From Sulfitobacter sp. 20_GPM-1509m (GTDB lineage Bacteria; Pseudomonadota; Alphaproteobacteria; Rhodobacterales; Rhodobacteraceae): a stretch of 64,000 nt of DNA. Of the stretch, positions 45,464 to 54,338 are shown piece after piece. A program made the translations under genes and the position numbers. The stretch covers positions 62,001-126,000 of the forward strand of contig NZ_JIBC01000006.1 in NCBI RefSeq assembly GCF_000620505.1. The letters run 5' to 3'. The first letter of the stretch is position 1, and every line of letters starts with the position of its first letter. A model generated the notes under the pieces. It saw only the letters and a list, made by a program, of their open reading frames with translations, had not been told where the DNA came from and made no database searches.

Positions 45464-46171
45464 ATGAAAGTGACGATACCGATTTTTCGACTGAAACGGG
45501 ACGCACGGCGGTTGGCGCGGGACAAGGGTGTGCCGTTGCACGCGGCGCTGGACCTTGTGGCGCGCGAGGCGGGCTTTGCCCATTGGAGCCTGCTGGCGGC
45601 GGATCATGCGCGTCAGCGGCCTTCGGCGCGGGTGTTGCGGCAGATGCAGGCGGGCGATCTGGTTCTGCTGGGCGCGCGCCCCGGACAGGGCAAGACCCTG
45701 CTCGGGCTGGAACTGTGCGGGTCTGCATTGGCGGCAGGGTCGGAGGCCGCGTTTTTCTCGCTGGAGTGGACGCAGGCCGAGGTCACACACCGCTTTGCCG
45801 AGGTTGGCGTGGACGTGGCACAGGCGCAGGGCTTGCGGGTGGACACCTCGGACGCGATCTGCGCCGATCATATCATCGCCGCTCTGGGCGATGCGCCGCG
45901 CGGCAGCGTGGTTGTGGTCGATTACCTGCAGATACTGGATCAGGACCGCCGCCTGCCGCCTCTGGCCACGCAGGTGGCTGCCTTGGCGGCCTTTGCGCGG
46001 CACAGCGGTGTGATCGTCGTGCTGATTGCGCAGATTGACCGGGGCTTTGCGGGGGAGGCCGGGCCACCGGATTGGGGCGACGTGCGTCTGCCCAATCCGG
46101 TGGATCTGGATCTGTTCAACCGCGCCGTCTTTTTGCACGACGGCGCGGTGCGGGTGGTTGCGCGCGCGTAG
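45464..46171 (+). CDS. DnaB-helicase-like RecA-fold ATPase
   Basis: A 235-residue protein with a short N-terminal helical part (PIFRLKRDARRLARDKGVPL, ALDLVAREAGFAHWSLLAAD) and a DnaB C-terminal-type ATPase core: Walker A LLGARPGQGKTLLGLEL, FFSLEWTQAEVTHRF, Walker B VVVVDYLQILDQD and an arginine-containing ending. It lacks the DnaB N-terminal domain, so it is not the replicative helicase. ATG 45464 is chosen because relatives start MK-x-PI; 45452 is possible. It converges on putA with a 3-bp gap. The role is unknown. Confidence 0.8.
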   Translation: MKVTIPIFRLKRDARRLARDKGVPLHAALDLVAREAGFAHWSLLAADHARQRPSARVLRQMQAGDLVLLGARPGQGKTLLGLELCGSALAAGSEAAFFSLEWTQAEVTHRFAEVGVDVAQAQGLRVDTSDAICADHIIAALGDAPRGSVVVVDYLQILDQDRRLPPLATQVAALAAFARHSGVIVVLIAQIDRGFAGEAGPPDWGDVRLPNPVDLDLFNRAVFLHDGAVRVVARA

Positions 46172-46174
46172 CGG

Positions 46175-49100
46175 TCAGGGCGCGGGGTTCTTGGCGACTT
46201 CACCCAAGAGCGCCGCGTTGCCGCCTGCGGCGGTGGTGTCCACGCACAGGTGGCGTTCCCACAGCACATGGCCCGCGTCGGGCTGGCCGGTGATCAGCGG
46301 CATGATTGCGCCGTCACGGCCCGCAAGCGCGCGGTTCAGTGCGGCGGCGGTATCCGCATCGCCCCACCACAGCACACCGCAATAGGCAGGGCCCACGGTC
46401 AGCGACTGCGGATCGACAGGGCCGGTGGCCGCCAACGCGCGACCGCCAAGCGCCTCGACCGCCTTGACCTGTGCCTGCACCGTCTCGGGTCCGGGACCGG
46501 CGCAAAGGACCGGCGCACCTGCCCACGTGCTCAGGCGGTTGGTCTCGCCGGTGGGGCCGGGCATCGTGTGCTCCGAGACCTTATCGGACGCTTGTTCCCG
46601 CAGCGCGGGCAACGGCTGCGGGGCGTCACCGTCCCAGTCATCCAGTGCCAGCGCCGCACCCGGCGCCGAGAAGCGCAGCAGGTAGTCGGGACCGCCTGCC
46701 TTGGGTCCCGTGCCACTCAGGCCGGTGCCGCCAAATGGCTGGCTGCCGACAATTGCGCCGATCTGATTGCGGTTCACATAGACGTTGCCCGCCAGGATGC
46801 GATCCGACACGAATTGCACGCGGTCGTCGATGCGGGTGTGCAGGCCAAAGGTCAGCCCGTAGCCCGTGGCGTTGATGTCCTGAATGACCCGGTGCATCTG
46901 ACCCGATCTGAACGTGGCGATGTGCAGGACCGGCCCGAAAATCTCGCGGGTCAGGTCCTCGATGCCGTTCACACGGATCAGGGTGGGGGCGATATAGGTC
47001 CCCGTCTGCGGTGTGGGCAGCGCGTGCAGCACCCGACCCTCGGCGCGGGCGGTGTCGATGTGATCTGCGATGCCCTGACGGGCCGCCTCGTCGATCACCG
47101 GGCCGACATCGGTGCTGAGGTCCCACGGTGCCCCAATCACAAGCGCGTCCATGGCACCCGTCAGCATGGCGGTGAATGCGGGGGCGATGTCTTCCTGAAC
47201 ATAGAGACACCGCAGCGCTGAACAGCGTTGGCCAGCCGATTGGAACGCGCTTTCGATGATTGCGGTCACCGCCTGCTCGGGCAACGCCGTGCTGTCCACG
47301 ATCATTGCGTTCAGGCCACCGGTTTCGGCAATCAGCGGCGTGCCAGGGGCGGCATGTTCCGCAAGGCTCGCGCGGATTTTCAATGCGGTCGCGGTCGAGC
47401 CGGTGAAAGCCACGCCGCCAATGCGCGCGTCCGAGGTCAGCGCCGCACCGATGTCACCACCACCCGGCAGCAGTTGCAGGGTATCCGCGGGCACACCGGC
47501 CTCGTGCATCAGCGTCACGGCCAGATGGGCGATCAGCGGGGTCTGCTCGGCCGGTTTCGCCAGCACCGCGTTGCCTGCGGCCAGGGCGGCGGCAATCTGG
47601 CCGGTGAAGATCGCCAGCGGAAAGTTCCACGGGCTGATGCAGACATAGGTGCCTGCGGGATTGGTCTCGGCGGGCGCCTGGGCTGCGTAGTAGCGCAGGA
47701 AATCCACCGCCTCGCGCAGCTCTGCCACGCAGTCGGGTAGGGTCTTGCCCGCCTCGCGCGCCAGAAGCGCAAAGAGCGGTGCGTAATTGGCCTCGAGCGC
47801 ATCGGCGGCCTTGTTCAGGATCGCTGCGCGTTCGGCGGTGGGGGCATCCCACAGTTTTGCCGCATCAAAGGCTGCGGTCACATCCGCAGGGGTGGCATGC
47901 TGGACCGTGCCGACCACGTCCGACGGATCGGCGGGGTTGCTCACGTCCTGTGTCGCACCCCTGGCGACATCTGTTGCCAGCAGCGGAGCCGCCTGCCACG
48001 TCTTGCCCCGCAGCGGGTTGCGCGCGCCGTCGATGGCGGCCAACGTCGGGGCGTGGGCCAGGTCATAGCCTTGCGAGTTTGGTCGCTCGGGCTGGAACAG
48101 TTCGGTGCCGCGCAGGATTTTCGGGCCGGGGAAGGGCAGCGCGTCGAATGGATCGCTTGCCACCTGTTCGGGTGATACGTCTTCGTCGACAATCTGGTTC
48201 ACGAAGGACGAGTTTGCCCCGTTCTCCAGCAAGCGCCGCACCAGATAGGCCAGCAGATCGCGGTGCGCGCCCACCGGTGCATAGATACGGCAGTTGGTGC
48301 CCGCATCGGCCATGACGATGTTGTGCAACGCCTCGCCCATCCCATGCAGTCGCTGGAATTCGAATGTTTCGGGATCGGCACCCATGTGCAGCACCGCAGC
48401 GACCGTATGCGCATTGTGTGTGGCGAATTGCGGATAGATCCGGTCGGTCATGCCAAGCAAGCGGCGTGCGTTGGCGATATAGGACACGTCGGTTGCGGCC
48501 TTCTGGCTGTAGACGGGAAAGCCATCCAGCCCTTCGACCTGCGCTTTCTTGATCTCGGTGTCCCAATAGGCACCCTTGACCAGACGCACCATGATCCGGC
48601 GGTCGTGGGTCTGTGCCATGTCGTAAAGCGTGTCGATCACACGGCCCGCGCGGGGGCCGTAGGCCTGAACCACCACGCCCAGACCGTCCCAGCCTTTCAG
48701 CGCAGGTTCGGCCAGCACGCGGTCGATCAGTTCCAGCGACAGCGACAGCCGGTCCGCTTCCTCGGCGTCGATGTTCAGCCCCATGCCCGCGGATTTCGCC
48801 AACAGCGCAAGGCTGCGCAGGCGCGGCAGCAGGTCGTTCATCACCGCCTCTTCCTGCGCGACCTCATAACGGGGGTGCAGCGCGCTGAGCTTGACCGAGA
48901 TGCCGGGATTCTTGCGGATGTCACCCTGGTTGCACGCGGTGGCGATGGCGGAAATCGCGCGGGAATAGGCCAGGTGATAGCGTTTGGCGTCGGCTTCGGT
49001 GCGGGCGGCCTCGCCCAGCATGTCGTAGGAATAGGTATAGCCCTTTTTTTCCATGCCCGCCGCGCGTTTCATCGCCGAAGTGATGTTTTCGCCCAGCACG

Positions 49101-49615
49101 AACTGGCGCCCCATTTCCTTCATGGCACGGCCCACGGCGGTGCGGATCACCGGCTCGCCCAGACGTTTGATGGCGCTGCGCAGATGGCTCACGGGACCGG
49201 GGCGGCGGGTGTCCAGCACACGACCGGTCAGCATCAGCGCCCAGGTCGAGGCGTTCACAAGACTGGATGTCGATTTGCCAAGGTGCGTGCCCCAGTCCGA
49301 TGGCGCGATCTTGTCTTCGATCAGCGCGTCGATGGTGTCGGCGTCGGGCACACGCAGCAACGCCTCGGCCAGGCACATCAGGGCAATGCCCTCGTCGGTG
49401 CTGAGACCATATTCGGCCAGAAAGCTCTCCATCAGGCCGGGATCGGCAGCGGCGCGGATCTGGCGGACCCACCCGGCGGCACGTGCGGTGATGGCCGAGC
49501 GGTCGGATTGGTCCAGGCTGGCAAAGGAAACAAGTTCCGCCAGCACCGTATTCTGGTTGGTATAGGTCGCAGCGTCGATGTGAAGGCGCAGGGATTGTTC
49601 AGTGTCGCGGGCCAT
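46175..49615 (-). CDS. putA: Bifunctional proline dehydrogenase / P5C dehydrogenase
   Basis: A 1146-residue enzyme that oxidises proline to glutamate in two steps with channelled intermediate. The FAD-dependent proline dehydrogenase barrel lies in about residues 140-470 (NPGISVKLSALHPRYE, RIMVRLVKGAYWDTEI, QFATHNAHTVAAV); the NAD-dependent aldehyde dehydrogenase follows at about 540-1000 with IAETGGLNAMIVDST and the catalytic cysteine in AGQRCSALRCLYVQED. A C-terminal domain closes the channel. There is no N-terminal ribbon-helix-helix, so it is not itself a repressor; control falls to divergent PutR. AAAGGA precedes the ATG. Confidence 0.97.
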   Translation of the reverse strand: MARDTEQSLRLHIDAATYTNQNTVLAELVSFASLDQSDRSAITARAAGWVRQIRAAADPGLMESFLAEYGLSTDEGIALMCLAEALLRVPDADTIDALIEDKIAPSDWGTHLGKSTSSLVNASTWALMLTGRVLDTRRPGPVSHLRSAIKRLGEPVIRTAVGRAMKEMGRQFVLGENITSAMKRAAGMEKKGYTYSYDMLGEAARTEADAKRYHLAYSRAISAIATACNQGDIRKNPGISVKLSALHPRYEVAQEEAVMNDLLPRLRSLALLAKSAGMGLNIDAEEADRLSLSLELIDRVLAEPALKGWDGLGVVVQAYGPRAGRVIDTLYDMAQTHDRRIMVRLVKGAYWDTEIKKAQVEGLDGFPVYSQKAATDVSYIANARRLLGMTDRIYPQFATHNAHTVAAVLHMGADPETFEFQRLHGMGEALHNIVMADAGTNCRIYAPVGAHRDLLAYLVRRLLENGANSSFVNQIVDEDVSPEQVASDPFDALPFPGPKILRGTELFQPERPNSQGYDLAHAPTLAAIDGARNPLRGKTWQAAPLLATDVARGATQDVSNPADPSDVVGTVQHATPADVTAAFDAAKLWDAPTAERAAILNKAADALEANYAPLFALLAREAGKTLPDCVAELREAVDFLRYYAAQAPAETNPAGTYVCISPWNFPLAIFTGQIAAALAAGNAVLAKPAEQTPLIAHLAVTLMHEAGVPADTLQLLPGGGDIGAALTSDARIGGVAFTGSTATALKIRASLAEHAAPGTPLIAETGGLNAMIVDSTALPEQAVTAIIESAFQSAGQRCSALRCLYVQEDIAPAFTAMLTGAMDALVIGAPWDLSTDVGPVIDEAARQGIADHIDTARAEGRVLHALPTPQTGTYIAPTLIRVNGIEDLTREIFGPVLHIATFRSGQMHRVIQDINATGYGLTFGLHTRIDDRVQFVSDRILAGNVYVNRNQIGAIVGSQPFGGTGLSGTGPKAGGPDYLLRFSAPGAALALDDWDGDAPQPLPALREQASDKVSEHTMPGPTGETNRLSTWAGAPVLCAGPGPETVQAQVKAVEALGGRALAATGPVDPQSLTVGPAYCGVLWWGDADTAAALNRALAGRDGAIMPLITGQPDAGHVLWERHLCVDTTAAGGNAALLGEVAKNPAP

Positions 49616-49721
49616 GATTTATCCTTTTGGCAGATGTACCATTGTATCGCTGGATCAGAAGGCGATTTGACTATAATGATTTTACTTGTCGGTAATTTAG
49701 ACCGAAGTTCGAGGGTTTCTC

Positions 49722-50198
49722 ATGGAATATGATCGGGTAGGGCTGGACCGGTTCGACAGCGCGATTCTGTCGGAACTGGCACGAGACGGGCGAATGAGCG
49801 TGACGGACCTGGCCGTGCGCATCGGCCTGTCGAAATCGCCGACACAGGCGCGGTTGCGCAAGCTGGAAAAAGACGGGGTCATTCTGGGCTATCGCGCCAT
49901 GCTGGACCCCATCCGGTTGGGCATGGATCATGTCGCTTTTGTCGAGGTGCGGCTGACCGACACCCGCGAGGGCGCGTTGCTTGCCTTTAACCAGGCGGTG
50001 GTCAAAGTGCCCGAGATCGAACAGGCGCACATGATCGCCGGCAACTTTGATTACCTTCTCAAGGTGCGGACCCGCGATATGGCCGACTACCGGCAGTTTC
50101 TGGGCGAGACGATTTCGCAATTGCCCTATGTGGCGTCCACTTCGACCTATGTGGCGATGGAGGCCGTGAAGGAAGCGGTTCTCGCAGAAGTGACTTGA
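49722..50198 (+). CDS. putR: Lrp/AsnC-family proline regulator PutR
   Basis: A 158-residue Lrp/AsnC regulator: winged HTH in residues 8-60 (FDSAILSELARDGRMSVTDL, SKSPTQARLRKLEKDGVI) followed by a RAM ligand domain (FVEVRLTDTREGALLAF, GNFDYLLKVRTRDM). It is divergent from putA with a 106-bp A/T-rich gap; in Agrobacterium and Rhodobacter PutR turns putA on in response to proline. Its place here makes that role very likely. Confidence 0.93.
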   Translation: MEYDRVGLDRFDSAILSELARDGRMSVTDLAVRIGLSKSPTQARLRKLEKDGVILGYRAMLDPIRLGMDHVAFVEVRLTDTREGALLAFNQAVVKVPEIEQAHMIAGNFDYLLKVRTRDMADYRQFLGETISQLPYVASTSTYVAMEAVKEAVLAEVT

Positions 50199-50229
50199 CC
50201 CAAGGGCAATCTGCGGCAAGCTTTTGACT

Positions 50230-50808
50230 ATGAGAACCTTGGTCGCGGCTGTCTTTGTTGTCTGTCTGGGTCTGCCTGTCTGGGCGGCTGACTGTCCTGC
50301 GCCCGCGGATCATTCGGACGAGTTGGCGACCCTGTTCGAACAGGCCCGCGCTGCCCCGACGGAAACGGCGGCACGCGCAGCGACTGACGGGCTTTGGAAG
50401 GCTTACTTGCGTGCGCCCGACGCCGAGGCCCAAGCGGTCCTGGATCGCGGCATGGCGCGGCGGGACAGCTATGATTATCTGGGGGCCAAAACGGATTTCG
50501 ACCGGCTGATCGCCTATTGTCCCGACTATGCCGAAGGCTGGAACCAGCGGGCCTTTGTCTACTATCTGCAAGGCGATTTCGTTCGCGCACTCGCCGATCT
50601 GGACGAGGCACAGGCACGCACGCCGGATCATGTGCCCGCGCAATCGGGGCGGGCGCTGACCCTGATGCAACTGGGGCAGCGCGAGGATGCCCGCGCACAG
50701 TTGCTGGAGGCATTGGCCAACAATCCATGGCTGTCCGAACGCGCCCTGATCGCGCCCGGTGCGCCGCTGGGACCACAGCCCCCTGCAGATCCGGGCAAGG
50801 ACATCTGA
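50230..50808 (+). CDS. Secreted tetratricopeptide-repeat protein
   Basis: A 192-residue periplasmic protein with a signal peptide (MRTLVAAVFVVCLGLPVWAA) and three TPR-like helix pairs: AYLRAPDAEAQAVLDRGMAR, CPDYAEGWNQRAFVYYLQGD and TPDHVPAQSGRALTLMQLGQ. Such scaffolds bind partner proteins; the partner is unknown. ATG 50230 is favoured over a TTG two codons earlier. It is the last host gene before the prophage. Confidence 0.87.
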   Translation: MRTLVAAVFVVCLGLPVWAADCPAPADHSDELATLFEQARAAPTETAARAATDGLWKAYLRAPDAEAQAVLDRGMARRDSYDYLGAKTDFDRLIAYCPDYAEGWNQRAFVYYLQGDFVRALADLDEAQARTPDHVPAQSGRALTLMQLGQREDARAQLLEALANNPWLSERALIAPGAPLGPQPPADPGKDI

Positions 50809-50854
50809 AAACCCCTTGAGCAGGCGGCCTGCACCCCCTAGGGATAGGGACGCT

Positions 50855-50941
50855 GCGGGCGTGATGGAATGGTAGACATACCAGACTTAAAATCTGTTGG
50901 GGCGTAGCCCCGTGTGGGTTCGAGTCCCACCGCCCGCACCA
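50855..50941 (+). tRNA. tRNA-Leu (anticodon TAA)
   Basis: An 87-base tRNA with encoded CCA. The acceptor stem pairs GCGGGCG (50855-50861) with CGCCCGC (50931-50937). The anticodon loop CTTAAAA gives TAA at 50888-50890, reading UUA/UUG. The long variable arm (GGGGC-GTA-GCCCC) identifies a class II leucine tRNA; the T arm GGGTTCGAGTCCC is standard. Its 3' end is the probable attachment site of the adjoining prophage. Confidence 0.95.
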
Positions 50942-51081
50942 CCGCCTGCACAGCCCTGCACACAATAACGCTCATGCGCGTGCAAAACATGATCCGTTCC
51001 CCTGACGTTCCCCGATTGTGCGCCTTGCTGCCATGCACCAGCGCGCGCACAATTACACAGGAATCGCGCAACGGATTACAC

Positions 51082-52047
51082 ATGGCAAGTTTCGAGAAGA
51101 TGGCGGACGGTCGAACGCGGGCTTTTGTGGCGCGAAAGGGCAGGCGCGTGTCCAAGATTCTCCCCAGCAAAAGAGCGGCGAAGGACTGGGCGGCACGTCA
51201 GGAATACCTGATCTTGAACGAGGAAGTGGTAAAGGCGTCCGGCACTTTCGGCGATATGCTTAAGCGGTACGCGGACGAAGTATCAATCCACAAGAGCGGC
51301 GCGCGTTGGGAGATTGTGAGGATCGACAAGCTGCGGCGCGACAGGGTGGCCGATGTGGCTCTGATGGACCTGCGGCCTGCCGATCTGGCGTCCTGGCGTG
51401 ACCGGCGGCTCAGGGAGGTATCGCCTGCCTCGGTGAATCGGGAAATGGTGCTGATGGGGGCGGCTCTGAGCGTGGCGCGGAAGGAGTGGGGGCTTATCAA
51501 GGTCAACCCCATGTCGGACGTGACAAAGCCATCCAAGCCCCCGCCGCGTGACCGGTTGGTATCTCAGGATGAACTGGCCCGGCTCAGGATATCGGCTGGC
51601 GAGGATCTGGCCCACGCGACCGCGCGGTCGTTCCATGCGTTCCTGTTTGCTATTGAGACGGCCATGCGGGCGGGGGAGTTGTCGCGCCTGGAGTGGGGGG
51701 ATATCGACCTTGTGAGCAGGGTGGCGCGGCTTCACAAGACAAAGAACGGATACCCGCGTGATGTGCCCCTGTCCAAAGAGGCCGTGCGGCTTCTGGAGGC
51801 GCTGCCACGAATGACGCCAGCGTTTGGGCTGACCGCCGATCAGGTGTCTGTGCTGTTCGCCAAGGTTCGGCGGCGCGCGGGTATCAACGGGCTGACCTTC
51901 CATGATAGCAGGCACGAGGCAATCACAAGGCTGGCGAAGAAGCTGGACGTTCTGGCGCTGGCCCGAATGGTGGGCCACCGTGACTTGCGGCAGTTGAGCG
52001 TCTACTACAACGAAACCGCAGCAGAGCTTGCTAAACGGCTGGATTAG
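51082..52047 (+). CDS. int: Phage tyrosine integrase
   Basis: A 321-residue site-specific tyrosine recombinase. The N-terminal part (residues 1-60) is a basic arm-binding-like region, residues 65-150 the SAM-like core-binding domain, and the catalytic domain follows with Arg in ETAMRAGELSRLEW, Lys in LHKTKNGYPRDVPL, the HxxR box in FHDSRHEAITRLAK, the second His in VGHRDLRQLSVYY and the tyrosine nucleophile at the end of that segment. The ATG at 51082 is chosen; upstream frames include the tRNA. Its 3' end overlaps the convergent HTH gene by 17 bases. Confidence 0.93.
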   Translation: MASFEKMADGRTRAFVARKGRRVSKILPSKRAAKDWAARQEYLILNEEVVKASGTFGDMLKRYADEVSIHKSGARWEIVRIDKLRRDRVADVALMDLRPADLASWRDRRLREVSPASVNREMVLMGAALSVARKEWGLIKVNPMSDVTKPSKPPPRDRLVSQDELARLRISAGEDLAHATARSFHAFLFAIETAMRAGELSRLEWGDIDLVSRVARLHKTKNGYPRDVPLSKEAVRLLEALPRMTPAFGLTADQVSVLFAKVRRRAGINGLTFHDSRHEAITRLAKKLDVLALARMVGHRDLRQLSVYYNETAAELAKRLD

Positions 52048-52270
52048 GCACCATGCGCCGCCCGCAGACATCGCGCGCTTCCATGCTGCCCTGCCTGATG
52101 TAACGCCGGATGGTGTCAGTCGATACGCCGAGGGCTTCCGCCGCATCTGGGATTGTCACCCACTCAGGGCGCGGGGTCATTTCCACTGCGTCAAACCGCT
52201 GATGCAGTCGCGCGATTTCGCTCAGCAGCGCGTCCAAGGCTGTGGCGTCGATGGCGATTAGCTGCGTCAT
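52031..52270 (-). CDS. Excisionase-like HTH protein
   Basis: A 79-residue protein whose C-terminal half is a MerR/HTH_17-type DNA-binding domain (WVTIPDAAEALGVSTDTIRR, YIRQGSMEARDVCGRRMVPN) with a wing, preceded by a short helix. Its size and its place beside the integrase suit an excisionase (recombination directionality factor). It is the last gene of the leftward operon; its ATG overlaps the stop of the upstream gene (ATGA) and its end overlaps the integrase end. Confidence 0.75.
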   Translation of the reverse strand: MTQLIAIDATALDALLSEIARLHQRFDAVEMTPRPEWVTIPDAAEALGVSTDTIRRYIRQGSMEARDVCGRRMVPNPAV

Positions 52271-52662
52271 GCCGCACCCCCAAACATCATTTTTGCGACA
52301 CGACCCGCGAAAGCCTCGTCCCGCTCCATCTTTTCTACGAGCGCCTGGAAGACGCGGTCTTCTGCTGACCACGCCGAAGCTTTGAATGTATCAGACCAAC
52401 TTTTTTTGGTGCGGATGTGAGCTGGCATATGCTCGATCGATCGCGTCATGACCTCTCTTTCGCGGTAGATTGAGCTGATCAAGCGATGAACTGGAAGGCC
52501 CGGTGATGGAGACCCGCAAGTCGCTGATCCGATCCCGTTTCCTACGACCCCGACCTTTGACGGGTCCAACCCGAGCGCGGCGGCTGCCTCTTTGGGTGTG
52601 ACCAGCGGCGCGGCGACAGCGGACCCGCCCAATAGTTTTAGGAATGATCTTCGATTGCTCAT
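52267..52662 (-). CDS. Phage protein with Tat-like N-terminus
   Basis: A 131-residue protein beginning MSNRRSFLKLLGGSAVAAP, a match to the twin-arginine export motif (RRxFLK plus a weakly hydrophobic Gly/Ala stretch). The rest is polar, partly helical (SAEDRVFQALVEKMERDEAF). If the signal works, it would be exported folded by the host Tat system, unusual for an early-operon gene; alternatively the stretch is just part of a DNA-binding N-terminus. The family is not recognised. ATGA overlaps with both neighbours. Confidence 0.65.
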   Translation of the reverse strand: MSNRRSFLKLLGGSAVAAPLVTPKEAAAALGLDPSKVGVVGNGIGSATCGSPSPGLPVHRLISSIYREREVMTRSIEHMPAHIRTKKSWSDTFKASAWSAEDRVFQALVEKMERDEAFAGRVAKMMFGGAA

Positions 52663-53042
52663 GCCGCACCCCCTGTCAGCCCACGGTCTCGGATCATTTC
52701 GGCACAGGCATTTGAGTGCCGGTCAAACATGCCTTGCCCGTGGTCCTTTGAGTATTCATCACAAAGAGACGCGCACGCTTCCCGCTCGGCCTGCACTGCG
52801 GCCTCTATGGTGGAAATAGTTTCCACTCTCACCAAATTATCCAATGCTGCACACAACATAATACCAAGCCATTCTCGGTGTTGATCGTCGCGGGTCTCTG
52901 GGCTGTATTCAAAAGCAAACCCCTGCATACCTATTTTTAGATGGGGGGTATCAAAAAGTCCGTGTGGTTCATAGTATTTGTAATATTTACTTATTTGATC
53001 AGCATATCTTGCTCGTATTTTCACCATGTGATCATCGGTCAT
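52659..53042 (-). CDS. Phage hypothetical protein
   Basis: A 127-residue soluble protein without recognised domain. The N-terminal 45 residues are rich in Tyr (YADQISKYYKYYEPHG); the remainder is helical with three cysteines (EREACASLCDEYSKDHGQG). Part of the leftward operon, with 4-base ATGA overlaps to both neighbours, so it is surely translated. Confidence 0.65.
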   Translation of the reverse strand: MTDDHMVKIRARYADQISKYYKYYEPHGLFDTPHLKIGMQGFAFEYSPETRDDQHREWLGIMLCAALDNLVRVETISTIEAAVQAEREACASLCDEYSKDHGQGMFDRHSNACAEMIRDRGLTGGAA

Positions 53043-53278
53043 TTACCGCCCTTTCCGTTTTTGCGTTCAATCTCGCGATTTTCCAGAGAACTCCAGATGT
53101 AGATGCAAGTTACACCCACCAGAAACACGGCCAAATTCCCAAAGAACGGATACCATGAAGCAAGATGTGAGTGGTCTGCAAGTGGTGGCGTCAAGCTAAG
53201 CGTAATGGGTAGGCCGACGCCGCTAAGCCCCATGAGTACAAGGGCGTCACTCAATATAAGGGTGATAAAGCTTTTCAT
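53039..53278 (-). CDS. Phage small membrane protein
   Basis: A 79-residue protein with two predicted membrane helices (FITLILSDALVLMGLSGVG and FFGNLAVFLVGVTCIYIWSS) and a short basic tail (ENREIERKNGKGGK). The first and last bases overlap neighbours by ATGA. The role is unknown; in an early operon it might alter the host envelope or exclude other phages, but nothing in the sequence says which. Confidence 0.65.
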   Translation of the reverse strand: MKSFITLILSDALVLMGLSGVGLPITLSLTPPLADHSHLASWYPFFGNLAVFLVGVTCIYIWSSLENREIERKNGKGGK

Positions 53279-53685
53279 TGGCCCTCTCCCGCGATGGCGC
53301 GGAGGGCGTCGTGGCTTGGCCCTACCAGTTCGTCAGGATCACCGCCGAAGTGCCGCATCACCGTGCGCCATGTGTCGTCCAGTGCCCTGCGGTGTACGTT
53401 TTGAAGGGGCCGGTTCTTCACCTCATCGCGCCACTTCCCGACCGCCCACTCGATTGCCGCCTCCGATGGGCTGGGCTGCATGGCGCAAGTGAAGTCCATC
53501 TTTGTAAGGTCGAATTCCTTCCAAATCTGCGCAGGGTGATCCAGATCAAAGGCGCTGATCAGCCAAGTTTCTTGCTGGTGCCAGTCTGTTGTTCCGTATC
53601 TCACGTCACCGAGAATCAAACGGCGCACCGCTGTTTCACCGAGCCAGTTGGTGTATTTTACCGATACAGCCTGTGCATTATCCAT
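53275..53685 (-). CDS. Phage protein with WYL-like N-terminal module
   Basis: A 136-residue protein. The first 55 residues (VKYTNWLGETAVRRLILGDV, TTDWHQQETWLISAFDLD) match the small 'YTNWxGET...WH...WLL.A.D' module common in phages and resembling part of a WYL ligand-binding fold. The second half (EAAIEWAVGKWRDEVKNRPL and on) is a separate helical unit. The function is not known. It overlaps both neighbours (4 and 8 bases). Confidence 0.65.
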   Translation of the reverse strand: MDNAQAVSVKYTNWLGETAVRRLILGDVRYGTTDWHQQETWLISAFDLDHPAQIWKEFDLTKMDFTCAMQPSPSEAAIEWAVGKWRDEVKNRPLQNVHRRALDDTWRTVMRHFGGDPDELVGPSHDALRAIAGEGQ

Positions 53686-54124
53686 CGGTCTTGTCTCCTT
53701 CGATCAGGTCTTCGATTTCGCCATGCAGAATGCGCGCTATATCGTCGGCACCTGGCGTGCCAAACCATCCCTCACAGCGCTTCATAACCTCCCGCAGCGC
53801 GTCGTTTCGTGCGGTCTTGGCTGGCTTCATATCCGCCAAGGCTTCCAGCACTCCGTATGCGCTGGACCACTCCATTTGATTGCCCGTCACCAATTCGTAA
53901 GCGTCTGAAAAAGCCTTCTCGAAACCGTCGCGGTTTTCGATTTCTGCATCCAGCGCCTTGTCCAGTTCAGCCACGCGTGCGGATAGGACACAATAATCCT
54001 CATATGAAACATAATCCCCATGATCGTCATGTTCCATGCTGCCATAAGCGTCACATCCGCCGTCGATAGCATACGGTGACAGCCGCTCCACCCCTTCCGG
54101 CGTGGTGTTTGGTTCTTGGGTCAT
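53678..54124 (-). CDS. Phage hypothetical protein, acidic
   Basis: A 148-residue acidic soluble protein. A central segment RVAELDKALDAEIENRDGFE is probably coiled coil; the C-terminal part includes GTPGADDIARILHGEIEDLI. ATG 54124 follows GGGGAG at a proper distance; longer readings have no support. The family is not recognised. It is in the leftward operon and overlaps the next gene by 8 bases. Confidence 0.6.
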   Translation of the reverse strand: MTQEPNTTPEGVERLSPYAIDGGCDAYGSMEHDDHGDYVSYEDYCVLSARVAELDKALDAEIENRDGFEKAFSDAYELVTGNQMEWSSAYGVLEALADMKPAKTARNDALREVMKRCEGWFGTPGADDIARILHGEIEDLIEGDKTDG

Positions 54125-54125
54125 G

Positions 54126-54326
54126 TCAATACTCCCCATGATATGTGTCGTCCTTGCCGCGCTGTTCATCGCGCTGGATTTCTCGGCCAATGTCACCCAC
54201 CCAACCGAAGAGGCGGGCAAAAGCCAAATGCACGCGGCGTTTCCAGCCCGTTGTGCGCATCGCCTGCATGTTTGCGTCACGGTGAAACTGATCAATCTCG
54301 GCTATCTCTTCGTCACGAATTGGCAT
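54126..54326 (-). CDS. Phage small protein
   Basis: A 66-residue charged protein (MPIRDEEIAEIDQFHRDAN, WKRRVHLAFARLFGWVGDIG, then RDEQRGKDDTYHGEY). It may form an amphipathic helix pair. Position between two operon genes with 1- and 12-base gaps supports that it is expressed. No family recognised. Confidence 0.5.
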   Translation of the reverse strand: MPIRDEEIAEIDQFHRDANMQAMRTTGWKRRVHLAFARLFGWVGDIGREIQRDEQRGKDDTYHGEY

Positions 54327-54338
54327 TCCTCTGTCCCC

